Positions 1-7,298 are shown, counted from the first letter of the stretch. The stretch is DNA of 23,982 nucleotides from CAYGWX01 sp964353855 [NCBI: uncultured bacterium] (GCA_964353855.1 CAYGWX010000032.1:464-24445), one strand, 5' to 3'. Translations and numbers: made by a program. The notes: generated by a model from the sequence alone, not told the origin.

Positions 1-104
1 CTCAACGCTTGAGACCTGGGAATCAACACCTGATTCCAAAGCGTCTAAGTCTGACATAAGTGTTTAAATATACAAGACTTAACCTTTAACAGGGGAGTTT
101 AACT
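1..104. other. Upstream region of TonB receptor gene with two small hairpins
   Basis: No coding sequence is seen. CTCAA/TTGAG (1-13) and GGAATCA (19-25) / TGATTCC (31-37, 5-nt loop) are perfect inverted repeats that could fold in RNA. They could be the tail of a leader element or the terminator of a gene lying outside the window. No cobalamin-riboswitch B12 box is visible in these bases. AGGGGAG at 91-97 is a good ribosome binding site, 7 nt before the GTG at 105. Confidence 0.4.
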
Positions 105-2045
105 GTGTTGACAAAAACAACAGTGTTGCTGATTCTTTTTGGCTTTAGCATGGGTCACTCCCTGGCTCAGGAGCCGGACTCAAGCAAGTCAGCGGACACG
201 ACCCAGGTCGAGGTCTCCCCGGCCCCCTACGAGATGCCCCCGGTGGTGGTCACGGCGACGCGCACAACGCATCTTTTCTCCGAGGCCCAGGGGAACGTGA
301 GCCTGGTTACGCAGGAGGAGATCAAGAACAGCAGGCCTGCGACGGTGGGGGATATGCTCGCCGGTGTGGAGACCGGGAACCTGGGGAGTTACGGCGGGCT
401 CGGGGCGCTCCAAAACTTCGGGCTCCGGGGCGCGCAGTCCGGCCAGACTCTCATCCTTTTGGACGGAAGGCCGGTGGCCGACCCGCAGTCGGGAGGCCTG
501 GACCTCTCCGCTCTGGCCGCGGCGAACGTGGAGCGGATAGAAGTCGTGCGCGGCGGGGCCTCGGCCCTGTGGGGGCCGAATGCGATGGGCGGGGTGGTGA
601 ACCTGATCACCAAGTCCGGTCAAGGGGGGCCGGGGGATAAGGTTTATTCCAAGTTACGGGCGGAAAACGGGAGTTACGGCAAGGCCGTCCGTGCATTCGA
701 GATCGGAGGCCCCTTATGGAGACGGCTGGATTTCTATGTGACCGGGGAAGGCCGGCTCTCCAAGGGCTATCGGGTGAACAGCCATTACGACGGGAAGAAC
801 CTCTCCGGCAAATTGGGATACCGATTGGCCAAGGACTGGCGGATAGAGGCTTCGGGGCAGAGATATTTCGCGGATTTAGGGGTGCCGGGAGCGGCGTTTC
901 CCGGGTGGGAAACCCCGCTGGCCAGGCAGGCAGACCGCAGGGCCGAGGGGGATATCCGGTTATCGGGCGCCCTTGCTCCGGAAGCCGAGCTGAAAGCCTC
1001 GGGATACTGGCGGCAGTTGAGATACAGCTATGACAACCCGGATCCCTTCTTCCCGTCATCCAATGGGAGTAAAACGCAGGTCACGGGCGGCGAGGCCCAG
1101 CAGAGCCTGAGATGGCGCGATATGCACCTTCTCACCCTCGGAGTAAGGGCCCAGACGAGCAGGGCCGTGGGCAACAGCATCGGGACCCATTCGGTGAACG
1201 AGGGCGGAGGGTTCCTGGAGGACGAAGTGGACCTCCTGCCTTTCGGCATCCTGAAATTCGTCCCCAGCGTGGGGGTTCACCACAACTCGGCCTACGGGAC
1301 CAGGGTCCTTCCGGGAGGAAGCCTGAAGCTCCTGCACTTCTATTACAGTTGGCAGACGGCGTTCCGGGCCCCGAGCCTGAACGACCTGTACTGGAGCGAC
1401 CCTTGGATGCCGGGAAACCCGAACCTCGCGCCCGAGGAAGCCATCTCCTGGGAGCTGGGCTACCGGATGGGGGTCTGGAGATGGTTCCAGGTCAAAGGGA
1501 ACTATTTCCGCCGGGGAGTCCGGGACCTTATCCTGTGGGCTCAAGATGCCAACGGGATCTATACCCCTTCGAACATCGGCAGGACCAGGACGAGCGGTTT
1601 CGAACTCTCCGGGGAAATGAAGACCGGGATCGGCCTCTCGGCCAAAGCGAACTGGTCCGGAATATCAGCCAAGGATATCACGAATGGCGCGGACCTGACT
1701 TTGCCGTATCAGCCGGCGAGGAGCGGAACGGGTTACATCGAGTATCAGAAGGAATTCTGGCCTTATCCCAAGGGGAAGGCGCAGACCGGGGGCAAGAAGG
1801 GGAAGATCATGATGGGTGCCAGGCTCTCCGGGGAGTACGTGGGGTCCAGGTATGCGGACGGGGCGAACCGGGTTAGCCTGCCGAAGTACGGCCTGGGTTC
1901 CTTCCTCCTGACCCTGCGCGTGGTGGACCTGACAGGGTACTACGGGGTGGACAACTTCGGAAAGGTGAAATACGAGAGCCGCTGGGGCTACCCCATGCCC
2001 GGCAAGACCTTTAGGGCCGGGTTGAGCGTAGAGCTCTGGGACTGA
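105..2045 (+). CDS. TonB-dependent outer-membrane receptor (BtuB/siderophore-receptor type)
   Basis: A 646-residue outer-membrane active transporter that would import a scarce ligand (cobalamin, siderophore or similar) using TonB/ExbBD energy. Residues 1-21 form a signal peptide ending in SLAQ, followed by an acidic Ser/Thr linker. A TonB-box-like PPVVVTATR lies at 45-53 and a plug domain at about 45-170, including the NFGLRG segment, LILLDGRPV, ERIEVVRGGASALWGPNAMG and GGVVNLITK. The rest is a beta-barrel with many aromatic/glycine strands, ending in GLSVELWD. Length matches BtuB-sized receptors (about 600-650). The start is GTG 105, supported by AGGGGAG 7 nt upstream; TTG 108 is an alternative. 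The ligand cannot be read from sequence: no riboswitch or transport partner is visible. The family call is firm, the substrate is unknown. Confidence 0.93.
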   Translation: MLTKTTVLLILFGFSMGHSLAQEPDSSKSADTTQVEVSPAPYEMPPVVVTATRTTHLFSEAQGNVSLVTQEEIKNSRPATVGDMLAGVETGNLGSYGGLGALQNFGLRGAQSGQTLILLDGRPVADPQSGGLDLSALAAANVERIEVVRGGASALWGPNAMGGVVNLITKSGQGGPGDKVYSKLRAENGSYGKAVRAFEIGGPLWRRLDFYVTGEGRLSKGYRVNSHYDGKNLSGKLGYRLAKDWRIEASGQRYFADLGVPGAAFPGWETPLARQADRRAEGDIRLSGALAPEAELKASGYWRQLRYSYDNPDPFFPSSNGSKTQVTGGEAQQSLRWRDMHLLTLGVRAQTSRAVGNSIGTHSVNEGGGFLEDEVDLLPFGILKFVPSVGVHHNSAYGTRVLPGGSLKLLHFYYSWQTAFRAPSLNDLYWSDPWMPGNPNLAPEEAISWELGYRMGVWRWFQVKGNYFRRGVRDLILWAQDANGIYTPSNIGRTRTSGFELSGEMKTGIGLSAKANWSGISAKDITNGADLTLPYQPARSGTGYIEYQKEFWPYPKGKAQTGGKKGKIMMGARLSGEYVGSRYADGANRVSLPKYGLGSFLLTLRVVDLTGYYGVDNFGKVKYESRWGYPMPGKTFRAGLSVELWD

Positions 2046-2061
2046 AAAGCCTGCGGCTTTT
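2045..2061 (+). terminator. Possible weak terminator hairpin after receptor gene
   Basis: AAAAGCC (2045-2051), loop TGC, GGCTTTT (2055-2061) is a perfect 7-bp inverted repeat that starts in the stop codon of the receptor gene. The T run is only four bases and lies inside the stem, so termination would be weak. Confidence 0.35.
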
Positions 2062-2188
2062 GGGTGGGCCCGAGAAGGGGCTTGCCACTACCTTCCGCAA
2101 GACTTCAAAGGGCTTCCGGAGGTAATCCCCCCTGATTCCTTACTGATCCCTTCCTATTGCCTTCCTCATTTTACGATAAAGCCTGGGT

Positions 2189-2222
2189 GTCAAACCCGCC
2201 CCCTTTAAGGGGCGGGTTTGAC
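2189..2222. repeat. Perfect 14-bp inverted repeat (strong hairpin), possible bidirectional terminator
   Basis: GTCAAACCCGCCCC (2189-2202), loop CTTTAA (2203-2208), GGGGCGGGTTTGAC (2209-2222). The arms are exact reverse complements and GC-rich, so the hairpin would be very stable in either strand. There is no T tract downstream. CAAACCCGC (2191-2199) occurs again at 2284-2292, so the right arm could also pair there. It may be a terminator, an mRNA-stabilising hairpin or a dispersed repeat; a genome-wide search would decide. The remainder of 2046-2318 has no supportable gene. Confidence 0.7.
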
Positions 2223-2279
2223 TTGATATGAGGGATGGAGCGCTGTCGGGATCGGAGCAGAAGGACGGCAAAGGAGGCG

Positions 2280-2309
2280 TTGACAAACCCGCTTAAAATG
2301 CTGTAAACT
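2280..2309 (+). promoter_or_regulatory. Candidate sigma70-type promoter for ROK kinase gene
   Basis: TTGACA (2280-2285, perfect -35) is followed after 18 nt by TAAACT (2304-2309, 4 of 6 matches to TATAAT). Initiation would fall at about 2315-2317, just before the ATG at 2319, giving a nearly leaderless mRNA. The SD-like AGGA (2313-2316) is only 2 nt from the ATG, which is too close for normal use and fits that idea. A perfect SD-like AAGGAGG (2271-2277) lies upstream but leads only to a 9-codon TTG frame that stops at 2306. Confidence 0.4.
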
Positions 2310-2318
2310 AAAAGGATT

Positions 2319-3263
2319 ATGCGATACCGCGTGGGATGCGACATCGGGGGCACAAACGTCAAGATGGGCTTGGTGGACCCCTCCGGACGGGTCGTCCGTG
2401 TCCTGGTCCTTCCCAGCCCGTCCAAGTCCCATCCCCGGGCCATGGTGGCCAGCCTGAAGCGGGGCTACGAGACCATTACCCGGGGAGCAGGGGTCAGGGA
2501 TAAAGTGGCCGGATTAGGAATAGGCATTGCCGGGGTGATTGACTTCGGGAAGGGCATCGTGCACACCTCACCAAACCTGCCCCAATGGAAAGAGGTTCCT
2601 CTGCAGAAGTGGGCGGAGGAAATCCTGGGGGTCAGAGTACGGGTGGATAACGATGCCAATGTCGTGGTGCTGGGCGAGTTCATGGCCGGGGCCGCCAGAG
2701 GGGCCAGGCAGGTCGTCGGCCTGACCCTGGGAACAGGGGTCGGCGGAGGCGTGGTCATAGACGGCAGGCTCTACCGGGGGTCACGGGGCGGAGCCGGGGA
2801 GATCGGCCACTGTACGGTCCAGGCCAACGGTCCGAGGTGCTCCTGCGGAAACAGGGGATGCCTGGAGAGGTATGTGGGAGCAAAGTACCTGGTGGACCGG
2901 TACTTAAAGATCAAGGGTAAAGGGAATAGCATTACCCCGGCAGTGATTGCGGAGAGGGCGAGGAAGGGAGAGGGGGCCGCGGTTCGCGTGCTCATCGAGG
3001 CCGGGGAGTGGATCGGGGTGGCCTGTGCGAACCTGATTAACCTGCTCCAGCCTGAGGTCATCGTGATCGGGGGCGGGATGGCCGGAGCAGGGAGAATCCT
3101 GTTCGAAGCCATACGGAAGACCGTGAGGGAGAGGTCCTTCAAAGCCTCCCGATGCGGGGTGAGGGTCGTCCCCGGAAAACTCAAAGAGAAGGCGGGGATC
3201 ATCGGGGCGGCCTCTCTCCTTGTCTTGAAACGGAAGACGGGAGACGGAAGACGGAAGGCGTGA
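2319..3263 (+). CDS. ROK-family sugar kinase (glucokinase-like)
   Basis: A 314-residue cytoplasmic ATP-dependent hexose kinase of the ROK family. It shows the phosphate-binding DIGGTN (8-13), the sugar/catalytic segment VDNDAN (109-114, catalytic Asp probably D112), LGTGVGGG (137-144), and EIGH (161-164) followed by CSCGNRGC (174-181). H164, C174, C176 and C181 make the ROK zinc site. Length is normal for a single-domain ROK kinase, and there is no N-terminal helix-turn-helix, so it is an enzyme rather than a ROK repressor. Substrate (glucose, or an N-acetylated hexosamine) cannot be assigned. The C-terminus KRKTGDGRRKA is encoded by a 7-bp tandem repeat and looks non-conserved. The gene probably has its own promoter (2280-2309), and lptD starts 42 nt downstream. 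Confidence 0.92.
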   Translation: MRYRVGCDIGGTNVKMGLVDPSGRVVRVLVLPSPSKSHPRAMVASLKRGYETITRGAGVRDKVAGLGIGIAGVIDFGKGIVHTSPNLPQWKEVPLQKWAEEILGVRVRVDNDANVVVLGEFMAGAARGARQVVGLTLGTGVGGGVVIDGRLYRGSRGGAGEIGHCTVQANGPRCSCGNRGCLERYVGAKYLVDRYLKIKGKGNSITPAVIAERARKGEGAAVRVLIEAGEWIGVACANLINLLQPEVIVIGGGMAGAGRILFEAIRKTVRERSFKASRCGVRVVPGKLKEKAGIIGAASLLVLKRKTGDGRRKA

Positions 3264-3272
3264 CACGGAAGG
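3231..3272. repeat. 7-bp tandem repeat over the 3' end of the ROK gene
   Basis: Six units in 7-bp register: CGGAAGA, CGGGAGA, CGGAAGA, CGGAAGG, a diverged CGTGACA, and CGGAAGG. The array covers the last codons, the stop codon (3261-3263) and the first bases after it. Because 7 is not a multiple of 3, any gain or loss of a unit would change the frame and the C-terminal tail. Confidence 0.8.
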
Positions 3273-3305
3273 ACGGTTCGACGGTAACGGTGGTTATGCA
3301 GTTCT

Positions 3306-5552
3306 ATGGTTAAACAGCTGTTGCCTTGTTTGTTCGTGCTCGCGTTCTTCCAGGCAGGGTTTTCAGCACAGCCGGATACCACGGCGAAAGCGTTTCCCGA
3401 TAAATCGGGAGCGATGGCTGACACGACGAAACCGGACAGCGCCAGAGCGGATACGACGAAGAAGGCGGCTCAGGACGTTTGGGCGGATTCCATCTTCACC
3501 ACGGCGGACACCCTCGAAGGGGACCCCGTAAAGTACCTGGCCAAGAGGATCGAGTACGACCTGAAGCTGGACCGCATCCTCCTGGTCGGAACGTCGCGGG
3601 TGGCCTACAAGGACCTGAGGGTGGAGGCGGACACCATCGAGTTCCACCTGAAGAGGGACCTCCTGGTGGCCAAGGGAAATCCGGTGCTGTGGGACAACGA
3701 CAAGTGGATGACCGGGAGCCGGATGACCTACTCGCTGGCGACCAAGAACGGCGAGGTCCTGAACGGGAGGACGACCTTCGAGAAGGGGTTCTACTGGGGG
3801 CAGAGCATCCGCAAGATCGGGGAGGGGGAGTTCAACGTGAAGAACGGGGAGTTCACTACCTGCTCTCTGGAAACACCCCATTACTGGTTCTGGGCCCGGA
3901 GGATGAAAATCTACAACGACGACAAGGTCATCGCGGAGCCAGTGGTGATGTACCTTTCGGGAATCCCCTGCGCCGCGCTGCCGTTCTGGGTGTTCCCCAT
4001 CAAGAAGGGGAGGCATTCCGGTTTCCTGGTCCCCAGGGTGGGGTCCTCGGCCTACGAGGGGAAGTTTGTGAAGAACCTGTCGTACTACAAGGTTCTGGGG
4101 GACTACGCGGACGCCACCATCGGGGGAGACCTCACCGAGAAAATCGGCTGGGTCACGAACTGGGAGGGAAGGTACATTTACGCTCCGATCCTGAACAGCC
4201 AGGTGAGCGGTTCCTACACGGACGGGGGCGCGACCCGGGTCAAACAGTGGCGGTTGAACGGAATGCACCAACAATCCCTGGGGCCGAGGACCAACCTGAC
4301 CGGGCAGCTGGATTACGTGTCCACCCGGGAATATCTGGCGGGGCATGCCGAGGAGCGCTCCCAGCGGTTGGACCGGAACCTCAGGTCCTATGCCTCCCTG
4401 CAGCATTCCTGGAGCCAGGCCAGCGGGTTCCTCGTCCTTGACCAGACCCGAAACATCGACCAGAAAACTGCGAGCTACCTCCTGCCCCAGGCGAGCATTT
4501 CCTCATCCCGCCCCTTGACGCGGTGGCTGTTTTCATCGTATAATGCCAATGGCCAGAACACCATCCAGAAGGACAGCCTGCACCGGGAGCAGCATGCCGG
4601 GATGAACCAGGACCTGAACCTGTCCTCCTCGGCAAAGCTCCTCGGATGGCTTTCCGTCTCGCCCAACGCCAGCTATCACGAGACTTGGTACGACCGGGAC
4701 ATTTACGGGACGAGGAACGTGCGGCGGGGGATCCTGACCTGGGGGTTAACGGCCAACACCACGATTTACGGGATACCCAAAGGCCGGATAGGGCCGTTCC
4801 TTTCCCTGAGGCACATCCTGAGCCCGTCGGTGGGCTATAATCTGACTCCTCCCCTCAGGCAGGAAAGGTATCCAGGCACCTTCGGGATTTACAGCCCGAG
4901 CCGGTCGCTTTCCTGGAATATCAGGAACACCTTTCAGGGAAAATTCGGAGACCCTAAAAACCCCAAGCGATGGGATCTCTTAACTTTAGACTTCGGGGAC
5001 AGTTACAATTACAAGGCCGATCCGGGAAAGCGCTGGGGGCTGCTTGCGACCTCGGCGGTGCTCATGCCCAGTAATCCCGTAAGTCAGGTAAGGCTGTTTA
5101 CGCAGCACGATGTCTACCGTAAGCGGCTTACATATCTGGCGTTACAGTCATCATTCACCCTGGGAGGAGGCGGATCGAGCATCACGGCGTCGAGCCTCCC
5201 AGGCCTTGCCGAAGGGACAGAGGAAGAGAGTCAGCCAGCGCTCCCCTGGACCCTGTCCTTGAGCCACACTTACAGCCGGGGAGAGGACAGGTCGCTTACA
5301 GAGTCCCAGCAGCTGTGGGGGACGATGAGGTTCTACCCGGCCAAGCACTGGAGGGTGGAATATTCCCAGAGGTATGACTTGAAGAAGAAAGAGACAATCT
5401 CCCAGGATTATGCCATTTATCGGGACCTGCACTGCTGGGAAGGCAATTTCGTGGCCCAGGTGAGCGGGGCGCAGTGGTCCTACGGGTTGAAGATCAACAT
5501 CAAGGCGCTCCCGGACATCAAGGCGGAGAGAAAGAGGTCGGGTCAGAAGTGA
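3306..5552 (+). CDS. lptD: LPS-assembly outer-membrane protein LptD (OstA family)
   Basis: A 748-residue outer-membrane translocon that inserts lipopolysaccharide into the outer leaflet with the LptE lipoprotein. Residues 1-21 are a signal peptide, followed by a low-complexity Asp/Thr/Lys linker (23-56). An OstA/LptA-like beta-jellyroll lies at about 70-185. The hallmark LptD region runs from the CSLETPHYW segment (186-194) through KVIAEPVVMYL and the ALPFWVFPIKKGR segment to HSGFLVPR. The barrel continues to the C-terminus. Cysteines C186, C222 and C710 (in DLHCWE) could form the periplasmic disulfide(s); E. coli uses four. The start is ATG 3306 with only a weak upstream GGTGG; ATG 3296 is in another frame and stops at once. 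The stop overlaps the GTG of the next gene, so the sugar-nucleotide genes may be translationally coupled to it. Confidence 0.92.
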   Translation: MVKQLLPCLFVLAFFQAGFSAQPDTTAKAFPDKSGAMADTTKPDSARADTTKKAAQDVWADSIFTTADTLEGDPVKYLAKRIEYDLKLDRILLVGTSRVAYKDLRVEADTIEFHLKRDLLVAKGNPVLWDNDKWMTGSRMTYSLATKNGEVLNGRTTFEKGFYWGQSIRKIGEGEFNVKNGEFTTCSLETPHYWFWARRMKIYNDDKVIAEPVVMYLSGIPCAALPFWVFPIKKGRHSGFLVPRVGSSAYEGKFVKNLSYYKVLGDYADATIGGDLTEKIGWVTNWEGRYIYAPILNSQVSGSYTDGGATRVKQWRLNGMHQQSLGPRTNLTGQLDYVSTREYLAGHAEERSQRLDRNLRSYASLQHSWSQASGFLVLDQTRNIDQKTASYLLPQASISSSRPLTRWLFSSYNANGQNTIQKDSLHREQHAGMNQDLNLSSSAKLLGWLSVSPNASYHETWYDRDIYGTRNVRRGILTWGLTANTTIYGIPKGRIGPFLSLRHILSPSVGYNLTPPLRQERYPGTFGIYSPSRSLSWNIRNTFQGKFGDPKNPKRWDLLTLDFGDSYNYKADPGKRWGLLATSAVLMPSNPVSQVRLFTQHDVYRKRLTYLALQSSFTLGGGGSSITASSLPGLAEGTEEESQPALPWTLSLSHTYSRGEDRSLTESQQLWGTMRFYPAKHWRVEYSQRYDLKKKETISQDYAIYRDLHCWEGNFVAQVSGAQWSYGLKINIKALPDIKAERKRSGQK

Positions 5553-6505
5553 GAGCATTAATCACTGGAATAGAAGGGTTCGTAGGGCGCCACCTGGCCC
5601 GTGAGTTACAGGGTAAAGGTTACGAAGTCTGGGGCGGATTCTTTCTTAAGGGTCGCCTGGAAGAGCTTGAACCCTGTGTCCTGAGAAAGTGCGATCTGAC
5701 CCGGAGCGATGAAATCCTTTCTCTCCTTGAGGAGTGCAAGCCGGAAAGGATTTACCATTTAGCAGGACAGAGCTCCTCGGCAGTCTCCTTCAAGGACCCG
5801 GTCGGGACGTTTCAAGCGAACGTAACCGGGACCATCCATTTACTGGAAGGGGTGAGAAAGGCCTGTCCGGGGGCTAGGGTCCTTATGGTGACCTCCTGTG
5901 AGGTTTATGGGGCTGCTGACCCAGAACACCTTCCCACCAGCGAGAAATCGCCCCTTAAGCCCCTTTCCCCTTATGCAGCAAGCAAAGCCAGCCAGGACCA
6001 CCTCGGCTACCAATATTATAAGAGTTATCATACTGAAATCGTTAGGGTTAGGCCATTTCCTCATGTGGGTCCTGGACAGGGGCCCAATTTTGCCCTTCCT
6101 GGTTTTGCGAAGCAGATAGCAGAAATAGAGGCCGGGATGGCGCCTCCCACGGTTATGGTTGGCAACCTTGAGGCGGAAAGGGACCTCTCAGACGTTAGGG
6201 ACGTGGTCCGAGCCTATGCGCTGATCCTGGAGCAAGGAACTCCTGGTGAGGCCTATAATATAGGCTCCGAAAGAGTGTATTCGATCCGGAAAGCCCTGGA
6301 AGTCCTGCTTTCCAAGGCCAAAATCCCCATTCAGGTTCAGACGGATGCGTCGAGGATGAGGCCTGCGGATGTACCGTTTCTTTGGAGCGATTGCAGCAAG
6401 TTGAGGCAGGCCATTCCGTGGGAAGCGGAGATTCCCATAGAGAAAAGCTTGGAAGACCTGCTGGACTTCTGGCGGGAAGAGGTGAGAGAAAGGAAAAAAC
6501 GATGA
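5549..6505 (+). CDS. rmd: NAD(P)-dependent sugar-nucleotide reductase/dehydratase, GDP-6-deoxy-D-mannose reductase (RMD)-like
   Basis: A 318-residue extended short-chain dehydrogenase. RMD reduces GDP-4-keto-6-deoxy-D-mannose to GDP-D-rhamnose in the cytoplasm. The Rossmann motif is TGIEGFVG (G7, G10, G13), and SCEVYG (116-121) with YAASK (Y142, K146) gives the catalytic Ser-Tyr-Lys. RPFPHVGPGQ (168-177) closely resembles the RPFNHTGPGQ of RMD proteins, as do the QIAEIEAG and VGNLEAERD segments. The real start is GTG 5549 (GTGA overlap with the lptD stop), because the Rossmann strand begins immediately; upstream in-frame codons lie within lptD. It ends in an ATGA overlap with the 3,5-epimerase gene. 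No GDP-mannose 4,6-dehydratase gene is in the window, so the substrate must be made elsewhere, or this enzyme is itself a 4,6-dehydratase acting on another nucleotide sugar. Confidence 0.85.
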   Translation: MRALITGIEGFVGRHLARELQGKGYEVWGGFFLKGRLEELEPCVLRKCDLTRSDEILSLLEECKPERIYHLAGQSSSAVSFKDPVGTFQANVTGTIHLLEGVRKACPGARVLMVTSCEVYGAADPEHLPTSEKSPLKPLSPYAASKASQDHLGYQYYKSYHTEIVRVRPFPHVGPGQGPNFALPGFAKQIAEIEAGMAPPTVMVGNLEAERDLSDVRDVVRAYALILEQGTPGEAYNIGSERVYSIRKALEVLLSKAKIPIQVQTDASRMRPADVPFLWSDCSKLRQAIPWEAEIPIEKSLEDLLDFWREEVRERKKR

Positions 6506-6957
6506 TCGAGGGAGTAAAGGTCAAAAACCTGAAAGTGATTCCGGACGAGCGCGGGAGGCTGATGGAGATCCTGCGCTGCGACGATGAGATGTTCATCAAG
6601 TTCGGCCAGGTCTATATGAGCGCAACCTATCCCGGAGTCGTGAAGGGCTGGCACGTCCACCGGGTCCAGGTGGATAACATCGCCTGCATCAGGGGGATGA
6701 TCAAGCTGGTGCTATACGATGCCCGGGAAGGCTCGAAGACCAAAGGCCTGATCAGCGAGTTTTATATCGGAGAGCACAAACCGACCCTGGTTCAGGTCCC
6801 AAACGGAGTCTTTCACGGGTGGAAATGCATCTCCAGAGAGGAAGCCCTTGTCATCAATTGCGTTACCGAGCCCTATCAATACGATAAGCCGGACCAGGAT
6901 AGCCTACCGCCCCATGGGGGTGATATTCCCTATGATTGGACCCGGAAAGATGGATAG
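6502..6957 (+). CDS. dTDP-4-dehydrorhamnose 3,5-epimerase family protein (RmlC-like cupin)
   Basis: A 151-residue cupin that would epimerise C3 and/or C5 of a 4-keto-6-deoxy-hexose nucleotide. Visible RmlC-type features are DERGRL (15-20), VVKGWHVH (47-53; H51 equivalent to the catalytic His of the RmlC LHY segment), RGMIKLVLYDARE (64-76), PNGVFHGW (100-107) and a terminal PYDW. It is shorter than classical RmlC (about 180 residues) and belongs to a compact variant often found next to SDR-type deoxysugar genes. The start is ATG 6502, overlapping the reductase stop as ATGA. Together with the upstream reductase it forms a two-step deoxysugar module. The nucleotide carrier (GDP, dTDP or CDP) cannot be settled from sequence. 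Confidence 0.85.
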   Translation: MIEGVKVKNLKVIPDERGRLMEILRCDDEMFIKFGQVYMSATYPGVVKGWHVHRVQVDNIACIRGMIKLVLYDAREGSKTKGLISEFYIGEHKPTLVQVPNGVFHGWKCISREEALVINCVTEPYQYDKPDQDSLPPHGGDIPYDWTRKDG

Positions 6958-6991
6958 GTACAGAAGGGGACCAAAGAATTACCTCAAGGGT

Positions 6992-7023
6992 AAATTTGGG
7001 CTTGACTTTTAAGGGTCAAATTT
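6992..7023. promoter_or_regulatory. Dyad over the -35 box of the EPS promoter (possible operator)
   Basis: AAATTTG (6992-6998) and CAAATTT (7017-7023) are exact inverted repeats, with inner CTT (7001-7003) / AAG (7011-7013) extending the symmetry. The dyad is centred on about 7007, across the -35 hexamer, where a repressor or activator dimer could act. It could also be a weak hairpin at the end of the upstream operon. Confidence 0.4.
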
Positions 7024-7031
7024 TATATAAT
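7002..7031 (+). promoter_or_regulatory. Sigma70-type promoter of the exopolysaccharide locus
   Basis: TTGACT (7002-7007) and a perfect TATAAT (7026-7031) are separated by 18 nt, within an AT-rich stretch. Transcription would start near 7038, leaving a leader of about 280 nt before the ATG at 7321. It is the best promoter match in the window. Confidence 0.7.
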
Positions 7032-7061
7032 TATTGGTCCTGTCGAAAATCTTACTGAAGA

Positions 7062-7072
7062 GGAGGTATCGC
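7062..7072 (+). promoter_or_regulatory. ops-like motif in the EPS leader (RfaH/NusG-paralogue type)
   Basis: GGAGGTATCGC agrees with the enterobacterial ops element GGCGGTAGCGT at 8 of 11 positions. It sits about 25 nt downstream of the predicted start of a polysaccharide operon, the usual place for ops. It also looks like a Shine-Dalgarno site, but no ATG, GTG or TTG follows at usable distance. No NusG paralogue is encoded in the window, so the match may be chance. Confidence 0.3.
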
Positions 7073-7262
7073 TTAGCGGGATCTGGCTAACGGTTTTTCA
7101 CTTCTTCCGTTGAACCATCAGGAAGAAGCGTTCTTTCCAAGTCGTTAGATCAAAGACTGGAAAAGGCAGTTCGACCATCGGTGAGCTAACGACACCGTTT
7201 TGCCATGCACCCGTAGAACCTCTTCGTAAGAAATAGCCTTACGAGGGCCTTTCGTTGTTGCA

Positions 7263-7298
7263 AGGGTGCCGTGCTTTCGGGCGGGACCCTATTTTTTT
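7263..7298 (+). terminator. Intrinsic terminator (attenuator) 23 nt before the wza-like start codon
   Basis: AGGGT (7263-7267) pairs with ACCCT (7286-7290). Inner GCC/GGC (7268-7270 / 7280-7282) and G7271-C7278 complete an imperfect stem around a TGCTTT loop. It is followed by A and seven T (7292-7298), then CCC and six more T (7302-7307). A terminator between a promoter and the first gene of its operon implies conditional readthrough. Confidence 0.6.

Noticed and set aside
1056-1544. Long antisense ORFs within the receptor, lptD and other GC-rich genes
   Set aside because: Typical by-products of high GC in the third codon position; they carry no domain motifs and conflict with well-supported genes on the + strand.
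2171-2443. Minus-strand ORF of 90 codons with a hydrophobic stretch overlapping the ROK start
   Set aside because: It runs through the hairpin, the promoter-like site and the conserved 5' part of the ROK gene; no recognisable domain or SD. A shadow of the real gene.
5474-5548. Upstream extension of the reductase gene to ATG 5474
   Set aside because: The added residues lie inside lptD in another frame and precede the Rossmann strand that begins right at GTG 5549.
7263-7275. T-box riboswitch, because AAGGGTGCCGTGC recalls the AGGGTGGNACCGCG T-box sequence
   Set aside because: The match breaks after AGGGTG, no specifier stem is evident, and the downstream gene is polysaccharide export, not amino-acid metabolism.
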